Shown here: positions 11,040 through 20,383 of the stretch, in pieces
How positions within the stretch are numbered: the stretch's first letter is position 1
Layout: each line of letters opens with the position of its first letter
DNA from: Stomoxys calcitrans
Lineage: Eukaryota; Arthropoda; Insecta; Diptera; Muscidae
Assembly (NCBI RefSeq): GCF_963082655.1
Contig: NC_081553.1
Location: 33,273,301-33,337,300 of the forward strand
DNA length: 64,000 nucleotides
Direction of reading: 5' to 3'
Translations under genes and position numbers: made by a program
Notes under the pieces: generated by a model
Database searches by the model: none
The model's input: only the letters and a program-made list of their open reading frames with translations
Told to the model about the DNA's origin: nothing

Positions 11040-11460
11040 GTTTCTCTTCGACATCTCCGGCACGGGATGACAATGAGCAACTCGGGCTGGAACTCACAGT
11101 TCTGATTTGTGTGGTGTTCATCGTCATTACGAAAAGCTCAGCTGAGAGTTACCGGGCGCGGATAGTGGGAAGCTCCATATCCATATATGGTATGGTAGTA
11201 GCTGCAACAGCAATCGCAGACAATCAGCAGTATAAAATGGAGAGTCTCAGTGAGAGTCCGGCCGGTACCGGATCTTTTTTAAAAAATTGAGTGCCTATGA
11301 TACTTGATATAAGACGAGTTATTGGCACCTAAAAATAACCAACGTTCCCGCAACGATCGGTCCTATGGACCGGAACACAAATAGAGCTAGAAAAGAAAAT
11401 CGCCACCTCCACATACAGATGTGTTTATATCCACAACAAAAATACTTGTTACGGTTCTCC
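11040..11460 (+). repeat. SINE3-like repeat copy
   Basis: Contains the CGGTCCTATGGACCGGAACA block and ends near 11450 with CCACAACAAAAATAC, a CAA-type tail. Related to 6570-6960 in the opposite orientation. Confidence 0.5.
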
Positions 11461-11772
11461 AACTTTCCTCGCTGCTTTTCATGAGAAAACGTCTATCCTA
11501 CCAAAGCGCTAACACAGAGGGTAGTTCACTGATTCTGTAACATATCCAAAATTGATTAGCGGTCCATTTTTTGGTGAACTTGTCAGCCACCCCATGATGA
11601 CTAGGGTCCCAGCAAGGATGGTAGCCTCCACCTAAATGTCTTGAACTCAGTCCGAGCCTGCAGCGCCACCTGCCAGTCCCCATCTATCCCATGGCGATCG
11701 GTTGTACGTACCGGATCGATCCAATGGATTCCTTCATCGGCATGGTCTGCCCGCACAGTGTACAACAACAAT
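11461..11772 (+). repeat. Unassigned repeat-like stretch ending in a SINE2-like copy
   Basis: 11461-11689 holds nothing I can name. 11690-11772 is a SINE2-like unit (CCCATGGCGATCGGTTGTAC, GTACCGGATCGATCC) ending in TGTACAACAACAA. Confidence 0.55.
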
Positions 11773-11794
11773 CTTCATATAAACATATAATGTG

Positions 11795-11862
11795 ACGTCG
11801 ATTGGTCCTTTGGACCGGAACGAGTTTGCTCACTTGCAGGAGCTTGACGAGGATCACTACCT
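11795..11862 (+). repeat. SINE3-like fragment, interrupted
   Basis: Contains GGTCCTTTGGACCGGAACGA and CTTGACGAGGATC. The palindromic mariner element starts directly after it at 11864, so the fragment was probably cut by that insertion. Confidence 0.5.
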
Positions 11863-11863
11863 A

Positions 11864-12470
11864 AAGGGTGATTTTTTTGAGGTTAGGATTTTCATGCATT
11901 AGTATTTGACAGATCACGTGGGATTTCAGACATGGTGTCAAAGAGAAAGATGCTCAGTATGCTTTGACATTTCATCATGAATAGACTTACTAACGAGCAA
12001 CGCTTGCAAATCATTGAATTTTATTACCAAAATCAGTGTTCGGTTCGAAATGTGTTCAAATTTTGACAAATTTTGTTCAGCGATGAGGCTCATTTCTGGT
12101 TGAATGGCTACGTAAATAAGCAAAATTGCCGCATTTGGAGTGAAGAGCAACCAGAAGCCGTTCAAGAACTGCCCATGCATCCCGAAAAATGCACTGTTTG
12201 GTGTGGTTTGTACGCTGGTGGAATCATTGGACCGTATTTTTTCAAAGATGCTGTTGGACGCAACGTTACGGTGAATGAACACATTTCGAACCGAACACTG
12301 ATTTTGGTAATAAAATTCAATGATTTGCAAGCGTTGCTCGTTAGTAAGTCTATTCATGATGAAATGTCAAAGCATACTGAGCATCTTTCTCTTTGACACC
12401 ATGTCTGAAATCCCACGTGATCTGTCAAATACTAATGCATGAAAATCCTAACCTCAAAAAAATCACCCTT
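11864..12470 (+). mobile_element. Palindromic mariner-type element, copy 1
   Basis: Ends are AAGGGTGATTTTTTTGAGG and its reverse complement, flanked by TA (11862-11863, 12471-12472). Both arms, each about 195 bp, encode the same transposase N-terminus reading inward (MNRLTNEQRLQIIEFYY). Between them lies a central transposase piece in plus orientation with FSDEAHFWLNG (the second catalytic Asp region) and VWCGLYAGG. The helix-turn-helix remainder and the last catalytic region are missing, so it is non-autonomous. At 607 bp it is 10 bp longer than copies 2 and 3; the left junction of the centre differs. Confidence 0.9.
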
Positions 12471-12513
12471 TACATAAGCAAATTTAGCTACAATAAGTTA
12501 CCTGTGGGTTGTT

Positions 12514-12900
12514 GTTGTAGCAGCGTGTTTTGTTCTATTTTTCGTCTTCTTTATTCTGTGCGGATCCAGGAACTCTTCGACTAAGATGGGAGGGATCTGG
12601 GTCTGAGTCGAGTGGGCCTGGCTGGGCAGTTAAACAGGTTACGTGTGATACCTGGTCCCAATTGGGAGATACAATATATCCAGCACCTTAGCATCAATCC
12701 GTGTTCTGTAGGAATTGAGGCGGCTGATTTGCCGGCTCATAATTGTGCCAGAACTACTTTGGTTTGGGAGGCGGTCGTTCTCCAAAGACCACATTCACGC
12801 GGTAGCTATTCATCGCATCTGCTACCGTGTCTGCATGAATGTTATTTAGACCCACTTGATACCTCTCGTTGTTGTACTGCAGCACACTGGGGGCAAGATT
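12514..12900 (-). pseudogene. LOA-like LINE 3' fragment
   Basis: The minus-strand translation resembles the C-terminal region at 18.5-18.8 kb, including an RLNSYRTRIDA-like peptide. The LINE end is marked by TTGTTGTTGTAGCAGCGTG on the plus strand, the reverse of a CAA-rich tail. It has several stops. Confidence 0.6.
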
Positions 12901-13024
12901 CGTTACAGCAATTCATTTGAACGCGGATTGATGGAGTCTTTAAACTAGACGGCCATACGTACTCCAGTGCACATCCTAATATGCGGCACGCTATGCAGAC
13001 CTTTTTGCGTCCCATTGTTTTACT

Positions 13025-13192
13025 AAACAATGAGTGGCAAAGGAGCAAACCCCAATATACATCACCATATTCGGCACGGGATGAAGTCCTCAATTCATCT
13101 GAAAATCTAAACAATGAGTGGCAAGGAGCAAATCCTAATATACAGCACCATATTCGGCACGGGATGAAGTCCTCAATTCATCTGAAAATCTG
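13025..13192. repeat. 84-bp tandem duplication
   Basis: A unit starting AAACAATGAGTGGCAA is present twice (13025-13108, 13109-13192) with a few differences. The block before it at about 12966 is a weaker third relative. Confidence 0.8.
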
Positions 13193-13252
13193 CAGTTGCG
13201 TTTCCTATAGGGTGATGATTTTCTATATATCTTTTCATGGCGAAACAATTAA

Positions 13253-13504
13253 AGGTGGTCTCATTTGTACAATAACCACAAATCATATGGTGCAATCTGC
13301 CTTCTTGTTATCAAGCTGATCGTACTTTTGCCAACGCACGCAAATGTGTGTGCGTGTGTGTATACGAGTGCGTACATGAGCAGAGAATATGTGAGAAAGA
13401 CAACAACAACAACAACAACAAAGAGAATTTAAACCAAAATCTTTCATCTTAATACCGTCAAACCTGGCTAGCTGTTAACGGCTGTTTGCGTGAGACCACC
13501 TTTT
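13253..13504 (+). repeat. MITE-R copy 4 (full length)
   Basis: Starts AGGTGGTCTCA and ends TGAGACCACCT with TTAA on both sides, about 250 bp. It contains a CAA microsatellite. This copy defines the family ends. Confidence 0.8.
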
Positions 13505-13607
13505 TTAATCCATCTTAATGGCCTTTGTTTCTGACAAAGAATAGAGTCAGTCGAATCTCGCAATAATTTAACACGCATTTTCGATGCGAATGAAATCAGT
13601 ACTAGGC

Positions 13608-13857
13608 ATGACAATATTAATAGGTAGTGTACGGTAAAAAGCTGAGTAAAATTTTTTCTCGCGAAGTGTCTGTCAACGAATTTTGGTTGTGTGTGTGTGT
13701 ATTATAATTAAGAATCATAACACACAAACAACGAAAAATGGCCCGAACTAGTAACATACACAAAATTAGAGTTGCACTAATCACTGATTTTGACAGACAG
13801 TGCACTCAAAATTTTGTTGTTGGGCAACTGCCACTACCTGGAAATGAATATATCTTG
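13608..13857 (+). mobile_element. MITE2 copy 1 with 9-bp target duplication
   Basis: Flanked by the exact 9-bp direct repeat GTACTAGGC (13599-13607 and 13858-13866). The ends form imperfect inverted repeats sharing AGGTAGTG/CACTACCT and the outer CA-GA-ATT pattern. About 250 bp, non-coding, with a GT microsatellite. A 9-bp duplication fits Mutator-like, or less well hAT, elements. Confidence 0.75.
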
Positions 13858-13995
13858 GTACTAGGCTTTAGCCTGTACTGGTAATTTATCAAGAACTTCG
13901 TTGTCCAGGATAGATGTCATTTTCATACAAATTTCATTGCACTGAACTACATATATGTTTCTAAAATAAAACACAGCAGTATGTGCACATAAATA

Positions 13996-14592
13996 AAGGG
14001 TGATTTTTTTGAGGTTAGGATTTTCATGCATTAGTATTTGACAGATCACGTGGGATTTCAGACATGGTGTCAAAGAGAAAGATGCTCAGTATGCTTTGAC
14101 ATTTCATCATGAATAGACTTACTAACGAGCAACGCTTGCAAATCATTGAATTTTATTACCAAAATCAGTGTTCGGTTCGAAATGTGTTCATTCACCGTAA
14201 CGTTGCGTCCAACAGCATCTTTGAAAAAATACGGTCCAATGATTCCACCAGCGTACAAACCACACCAAACAGTGCATTTTTCGGGATGCATGGGCAGTTC
14301 TTGAACGGCTTCTGGTTGCTCTTCACTCCAAATGCGGCAATTTTGCTTATTTACGTAGCCATTCAACCAGAAATGAGCCTCATCGCTGAACGGTGAATGA
14401 AAACATTTCGAACCGAACACTGATTTTGGTAATAAAATTCAATGATTTGCAAGCGTTGCTCTTTAGTAAGTCTATTCATGATGAAATGTCAAAGCATACT
14501 GAGCATCTTTCTCTTTGACACCATGTCTGAAATCCCACGTGATCTGTCAAATACTAATGCATGAAAATCCTAACCTCAAAAAAATCACCCTT
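13996..14592 (-). mobile_element. Palindromic mariner-type element, copy 2
   Basis: Same structure as 11864-12470, 597 bp, TA on both sides (13994-13995, 14593-14594). The central transposase piece reads on the minus strand. It ends 357 bp before the NUDT14-like start codon, so it lies in that gene's 5' flank. Confidence 0.9.
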
Positions 14593-14594
14593 TA

Positions 14595-14949
14595 CTTTGG
14601 ATCAGTTCCCTTTTTTCTTTGTGTATATGTGACGCGAACGCAAAACGTTGTCATTTAAATGCTCACTGTACTTTGGCAGTCAGCTGTTGTTGCCGTTTGT
14701 TTACATAATTAGTTTGCTGCAACTTCGCCGCTACTGCTGTCATGCGTTTTTTATAGTTGTTGTTGTTGGTTTTGTTAGTGGTGATAGTGGCCGTCAGATG
14801 TTTTTCCTCTGATAAATTTTCTCTAGAACAGCAATTTTCTTGTCGTCTCGTCGCCTTGTTTTTATTGCTGGGAGAGCATTTCAAACGTTTACACGATAGG
14901 AAATACAAAAGTTCAGTGCTTACGTGCTTTAAGTAAATTTTGGCAAAAT
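14595..14949 (+). promoter_or_regulatory. 5' flank of the NUDT14-like gene
   Basis: Should contain the promoter and 5' UTR, by position only. It is GTT-rich around 14690-14780. I see no certain TATA or initiator element. Confidence 0.35.
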
Positions 14950-15685
14950 ATGGAACAAATTTCTAAAGTTTGGTTAGGACCACTGCCAGCAGATTCGCCC
15001 TATGTAAAACCTTTTCGACTATATTATGTACAAAATGGCAAAGAGAAGAATTGGGATTTGTTAAAGGTGCATGACAGTGTGTCCATAGTTCTGTACAATA
15101 CCAGCAGACAGAAGTTGATATTTGTGAAACAATTTCGTCCTGCCGTCTTTCATGGCATTGTGACCACAGATGGTGGCAATGTTGATAATGTGGATCTAAA
15201 GAAATATCCACCCTCTTTGGGAGTTACCTTGGAACTATGTGCAGGCATTGTGGATAAGGATAAAGGCTGGAATGAAATTGCCCGCGAGGAAGTGTTGGAG
15301 GAATGTGGCTACGATGTGCCTGTGGAAAGAGTTGAGGAGGTTATGACATACAGGTGCGTATGCAAATGAAAGTGTAATTAGAATTCGTGCTATATCACTT
15401 TATGTGTAGGTACTCTATTGATTTGGCAATGTTCTTTTGCTTTCGTTTATTTACAGATCTGGTGTGGGTTCTCAAGGTTCAAAGCAGAAAATGTATTACT
15501 GTGAGGTCACTGATAGCGATAAAAGCTCTAGCGGTGGTGGAGTTGACGATGAACTCATTGATGTCGTTGAACTCTCTTTGGAGGAAGCCCGTCAAATGGT
15601 ACAACAGGGCTCCGACAATAATAGTCCTCCCAGCTGTCTATTGGGCGTTATGTGGTTTCTCATGAACAAAGCTCCAAAGAACTGA
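14950..15685 (+). CDS. Nudix hydrolase, NUDT14-like UDP-sugar pyrophosphatase
   Basis: Exon 1 is 14950-15353 with donor AG then GTGCGT. Exon 2 is 15457-15685 with acceptor TTTACAG. The 103-bp intron splits Arg135. The product is 210 residues, close to the NUDT14 family size of about 220. The N-terminal part (SVSIVLYN, LIFVKQFRPAVF, residues 43-67) is the typical beta-strand and substrate-binding segment. The Nudix box spans about 97-121 and ends EEVLEECGY, with the conserved EExGY glutamates that bind Mg2+; the usual Arg of REUxEE is Glu here, with an Arg one place earlier. SGVGSQGSKQ after the junction matches the SGVG motif downstream in this family. The family hydrolyses UDP-glucose or ADP-sugars to sugar phosphate and nucleoside monophosphate in the cytosol. 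Substrate preference here is inferred. Confidence 0.93.
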
Positions 15686-15797
15686 TTGAGGCCATGAAGC
15701 AAGCTTTACTCATTTACACCAGAATGTATACCAAATTTAATTGTACTCTAACTAAGCAAGAGGCAGGCAGGCACCATTTAGTTTTATTCTCACTTTC

Positions 15798-15803
15798 AAT
15801 AAA
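15798..15803 (+). terminator. Poly(A) signal of the NUDT14-like gene
   Basis: AATAAA lies 112 bases after the stop codon. Confidence 0.7.
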
Positions 15804-15809
15804 TACACT

Positions 15810-16700
15810 TTGCCCACTATTACTTCCTAGTGAAAAGAAGAAGCCATACATACAAGATGGTTTTTGGCATTCATTACAACGCTTTATTTTACATACATAC
15901 ATACATATATATATGATAATATGAAAATTCCAAGAAAATGTGATTTAAATAAAACCATAATAATTGATTAGAACAAAGCGACTTCAACCTGTTTAAAGCG
16001 AACAACATATTTTTTGGAAAATCAGCTTACAGTGCCAAACCAAAATCATGCTCACATATTATTCCATTGTGACACCATTCCCCTTATCTCTCCAAAGAGA
16101 AACTTTTAAGCATTAAATTCGGAACATTAAATGGTCTGCTCCTCAATGCGTTTACCATATAGCCACATATTTCCCTTCATTGTCAGCGAAGATGCATGAG
16201 AATTTGGATGTAATAGTCGAAGACGTAGGAATTCCGACCGCCAATTTTCGCAAAATAACATCCCAGCTCTTCCTACTCGACTTAGGACGAGATCCCTCTG
16301 GGCATACCCCAATGGATCCTGGATCTGGATATGTAACATAATCCAGCAGATGAAAGGATGCATCACAAAACATTGCTTAAACAACAACAATGACCAAATG
16401 CGTCGAAATGCTCCAGTCAGTAGCATCCTGACACGCGAAGAAGTGGTATTGGGAGAAGAAATGAGATTAGGAACATCTACACCCCACTGCACAGAAGCTG
16501 GACGGTGAAAAGCTGCAAACGCAACAGATCTGGCTTTCCCAAGGAACCTATGGTACGACCAGAAGTGTCAAAATGCTGTAGTCAGTAGCAACGCGCTGGG
16601 CGAAGGGGAGGGAAGGAAAAGAAGAGAGGAGAAACGTTTGCTCCAGAAAAAGAAGAGAAAAATGGAAAGACGTGAGTGTAAGCGATTCAAGTTGTTAAGG
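15810..16700. other. Intergenic, probable decayed repeat
   Basis: Around 16150-16380 a frame reads through for about 70 codons on either strand, and the stretch ends in AACAACAACAATG, a LINE-like CAA tail. TGCTNNAGTCAGTAGCA-type sequence occurs twice (about 16410 and 16572). I cannot assign a protein family. Confidence 0.4.
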
Positions 16701-16810
16701 CAATCCCATGGCAGCCGGTTGCACGTACCGGATTGACCCGATGGAGTTCTTCATCAGCAAGGGTTGCTGCCACAGTATATAACACACTGCTACAACAACA
16801 ACCACAACAA
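16701..16810 (+). repeat. SINE2-like repeat copy
   Basis: CAATCCCATGGCAGCCGG start, GTACCGGATTGACCC block, CACTGCTACAACAACAACC tail. Confidence 0.65.
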
Positions 16811-16837
16811 GATTTTCAGAAGTCAGTATGCAAATAT

Positions 16838-17025
16838 GTCCATGAACATTCCATTAAGAAACAGGGGCAAATTTCTCATAAATTAATGACTGCTGTCCGA
16901 TACAAGTTTAAGCTCAATTGTAAGGGGTCTCCTTCTTATAGCGGAGATCCAACGGCGTGCCGCAGTGCGACACCTCTTTGGGGAGAAGTTTTTAGATGGT
17001 TGTCATACCTTACCAAACGACTTCA
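16838..17025 (-). mobile_element. SINE1 copy (head missing)
   Basis: Contains the body from CATGAACATTCCATTAAG to GGGGAGAAGTTTTTAGATGG. The tRNA-like head is absent where the LOA-like LINE begins. Confidence 0.75.
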
Positions 17026-17079
17026 TAACCTCTGAGCACCGGACGTTTAGCAATCAGAAAGAGGCTGATTGAGCTGGCT

Positions 17080-18842
17080 TCAGAGAGTATACCAATAGCC
17101 GCTTCACTTTTGGTGAAATAACCGTGACTGATCCGAAGAGATGCGCCAGGTTGTTTAACCGTCAATTTATTGCACATCCCGAGAGTGACAGAGCAAGGAG
17201 CAGAGCCATTCGCCGTATTTGTGGAATCTGGATTCACCTGGAGTTGAGTACCTTACTACTGTCCTCAATCTGTCTTTCAACACTCTTATAGTTCCCGATG
17301 TCTGGAAAATGGGCAGAGTGATACCCGCTACTGAAGCCTGGAAAGGACCCGAGTTTGGGGGAGTCGTACAGACCGATCTCCCTTCACTCGCCAGTAGCAA
17401 AGACGCTTGAGGTATTACTCCTCCCGAGCCTCGTAGGAAAATTTCCATTGGCCGAGCATCAACATGGATTTCGAAGACTGCATAGCACAACAACAGCTTT
17501 GCATACCATCATCGTACACATTTGCCGTGGCTTCAATTAGGCCAGGCCATGTGATAGGACGGTCCTCGTGGCACTGGACCTATCGAAGGCATTCGACATG
17601 GTCAGCCATGCCAAATTATTTGAGGACATCGCCAATACGTCCCTCCAGCCAGGCTTGAAACGCCGGGTCGCGAATTATCTGTGTGGTCGCCAGTCATTTG
17701 TGGAATATAGGGATAAGAAGTCGAAACACCGCAGAGTGAAACAGGGAGTTCCCCAAGGTGGGGTGATATCTCCGGCTCTGTTTAACCTCTACCTATCCTC
17801 CATCCCACCCCCTCCAGACGGCATAGAGATCGTTTCATATGCGGACGATTGTACGATCATGGGATCAGGCCCCCCATCCATTGATGACATCTGCGGTAGG
17901 TTGAACGCCTACCTCAACGAGCTTGCCTCATATTTCGCTGCAAGAAATCTGAAGATATCCGCCACCAAATCTTCAGTCACATTGTTCACTGCAGATAAGC
18001 GTGAGGTGAATACTGAGCTGACTGTGATGGTCGATGGAGAAATGATTCCGACCATCAAGTGTCCCACAATACTTGGCGTCACATTTGACAGTCCTTACAC
18101 ATTTTCCCCACATGCCACGGCAATCTGGGATAAAGTCAAAAGTAGAAACAAGGTACTCAAGCCACTCTCTGGCAGCACTTGGGTTGCAGACAAAGAGACC
18201 TTGTTGACCACGTACAAAGCAATTGGCCGGTCTGTGGTAAGTTATGCAGCGCCAGTGTGGTCTCGTCAACTTTGTGACACACCGTGGAATAATATTGAGA
18301 TCTGTCAGAAAGCCGCCCTCTCATGTGGACTCATGTGGACCACCTCCATCAGGAGACAAAGAGACCATCCAAATCATCATCTCGGGATAGATATCCACTG
18401 CCCAGAAACCTTATGGTAGATCTACATAATCTAGAGCGTAAGGTTCAGCGCTACAAGAGAGAACCTCTAGGTCAAGCGGCATATGAAGCATGTCTAGACA
18501 ATATTCATGCAGACACGGTAGCAGATACGGTAAATGGCTATCTTGGAGAACGACTGCCTCCCATTACACGTGAAAAAATTGACCTCCCCTGGCAAACCAG
18601 AGTAGTTCTGGCTCAATTACGTTTCGGTAGATGCAGCCGCCTCGACTCTTACAGAGTAAGGATTGATGCCGACATGCAAAATGTATGTCCCGATTGTAAC
18701 CAGGGACCGCACGATACACGTCACCTGTTTAACTCCCCAGCCAGACCCACTCGACTCAGACTCAGATCCCATCTTAGTCGCAGAGTTTCTGGATCTTGAC
18801 ACTCGACAGAATTAAGCAGACGAATGATAGAACACAATAAAA
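17080..18842 (+). mobile_element. LOA-like LINE, 5'-truncated, reverse transcriptase and 3' end
   Basis: A non-LTR retrotransposon of the Jockey superfamily; LOA clade is my best guess. Pieces in order: linker (RCARLFNRQFIAHPESDRAR) at about 17125; fingers with a VPDVWKMGRVIP-like peptide at 17290 and SYRPISLHSPVAKTLE at 17362; LDLSKAFDMVSHAKL (motif A) at 17574; GVPQGGVISPALFNLYL (motif B) at 17745; SYADDCTIM (motif C, both catalytic Asp present) at 17838; LGVTFDSPYTFS thumb at 18075; C-terminal Cys/His cluster CPDCNQGPHDTRHLF at 18690, with the last Cys changed to Ser. Frame changes near 17340-17360, 17540 and 18330 break the ORF. The 3' end has ACACAATAAAATG. Endonuclease and ORF1 are missing, so it is a dead copy. 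Confidence 0.85.
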
Positions 18843-19099
18843 TGTAGTGTACCGTTAACAGCTACGTACAATTTTTCTCGCCTAGTGCACTATCTGTTAA
18901 CGAGTTTTGGTTGTGTGTGTGTGTCAACGATTTTTGGTTGTGTTTGTGTGTATTGTAGTTAAGAACCATAACAAACACAAACAACGCAAAATGGCGCAGA
19001 CTAGGAACAAACACAAGATCAGTGTTGCACTTATCACTAATTTTGACAGATAGTACACTCAATATTTTGTTGTTGGGCCACTACCTGTAAATGAATATA
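18843..19099 (+). mobile_element. MITE2 copy 2, interrupted by a mariner element
   Basis: Homologous along its length to 13608-13857 but lacks the first bases and has a longer GT-rich block. Its right end (AAATGAATATA) is followed at once by the palindromic mariner element at 19100. The continuation TATCTTG appears beyond that element. Confidence 0.75.
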
Positions 19100-19696
19100 A
19101 AGGGTGATTTTTTTGAGGTTAGGATTTTCATGCATTAGTATTTGACAGATCACGTGGGATTTCAGACATGGTGTCAAAGAGAAAGATGCTCAGTATGCTT
19201 TGACATTTCATCATGAATAGACTTACTAACGAGCAACGCTTGCAAATCATTGAATTTTATTACCAAAATCAGTGTTCGGTTCGAAATGTGTTCATTCACC
19301 GTAACGTTGCGTCCAACAGCATCTTTGAAAAAATACGGTCCAATGATTCCACCAGCGTACAAACCACACCAAACAGTGCATTTTTCGGGATGCATGAGCA
19401 GTTCTTGAACGGCTTCTGGTTGCTCTTCACTCCAAATGTGGCAATTTTGCTTATTTACGTAGCCATTCAACCAGAAATGAGCCTCATCGCTGAACGGTGA
19501 ATGAACACATTTCGAACCGAACACTGATTTTGGTAATAAAATTCAATGATTTGCAAGCGTTGCTCGTTAGTAAGTCTATTCATGATGAAGTGTCAAAGCA
19601 TACTGAGCATCTTTCTCTTTGACACCATGTCTGAAATCCCACGTGATCTGTCAAATACTAATGCATGAAAATCCTAACCTCAAAAAAATCACCCTT
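19100..19696 (-). mobile_element. Palindromic mariner-type element, copy 3
   Basis: 597 bp, TA flanks at 19098-19099 and 19697-19698, same arms and centre as copy 2 with only scattered differences. It is inserted in the right end of MITE2 copy 2. Confidence 0.9.
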
Positions 19697-19702
19697 TATC
19701 TT

Positions 19703-19803
19703 GATAAGGGGTCTCCTTTTTATAGCGTAGTTCGAACGGCGTGCCGCGTTGCGACACCTATTTGGGGAGAAGTTTTTACATGGTTGCAAAACTTTACCAT
19801 ACG
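19703..19803 (-). mobile_element. SINE1 fragment (middle part)
   Basis: Contains AAGGGGTCTCCTTTTTATAG and GGGGAGAAGTTTTTACATGG. Both ends of the SINE are missing. Confidence 0.65.
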
Positions 19804-19805
19804 AA

Positions 19806-20300
19806 GGTGAAAGATTTTCGTCCTATTAGTCTGTCATCCTTTATGCTGAAGACTCTTGAGAGGTTGATAGAAACATAACTTAGGGCAAAGATCACTGGTG
19901 ATCGCTTGTCTCGGCAGCAGCATGCATATAATTAGGGTAAGTCCACTGAAGCAGCCCTTCACGACCTAGTCGCCTACAAAGAGGGTTCTCTCGCTGTCAA
20001 GGAATATACAATGGAAGCATTTCTTGACATTGAAGGAGCTTTCAGTAATGTAAAACCGACGTCAATCATGAAGAAGTTGGAGTTTCTAGACATCAACTGT
20101 ACCGTAAGAAAGTTTATTAATAACTTACTTACTAAAAGATGCATTACGGCATGCTTGGGATCTGTGGATCTAAAAAGATGAGTCAGCACAGGAACACCTC
20201 AAGGAGGTGTACTGTCTCCTCTACTCTGGAATATAACCAATATATTATTGTCTAAGCAAAAAAAGCCAAGGATGAAGTCATGAGAGAGATCATTGTACAA
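19806..20300 (+). pseudogene. LINE reverse transcriptase fragment (second family)
   Basis: Translation gives DFRPISLSSFMLKTLERLIE, then a motif A piece with FLDIEGAFSNV, then GTPQGGVLSPLLWN (motif B). There are several stops, and the motif C part is lost. It resembles R1/I-type enzymes but differs from the copies at 32, 53 and 63 kb. Confidence 0.7.
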
Positions 20301-20383
20301 AATGTTAGCCTAGCCGGATGAAAACTGCGCCCTCTATAGGCGCAATGTATCTTAAAGGCTACATTTAGTGTTGGATCACTTAT

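Noticed and set aside
11160..11200. 7SL/Alu-like ACCGGGCGCGGA word in the SINE3-like repeat
   Set aside because: A single short GC-rich match. The rest of the repeat shows no 7SL similarity.
12073..12396. 107-codon frame as an intact transposase gene
   Set aside because: It covers only the central catalytic piece and then reads antisense through the right arm. Domains for DNA binding and the last catalytic residue are absent.
11864..14592. Inversion of the central segment between mariner copies 1 and 2
   Set aside because: Because the arms are inverted repeats, opposite orientation of the centre equals insertion of the whole element in the opposite direction. No inversion event is needed.
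14663..14908. 81-codon minus-strand frame upstream of the NUDT14-like gene
   Set aside because: Asn/Lys/Thr-rich low-complexity translation of a GTT-rich 5' flank. No homology or splice support.
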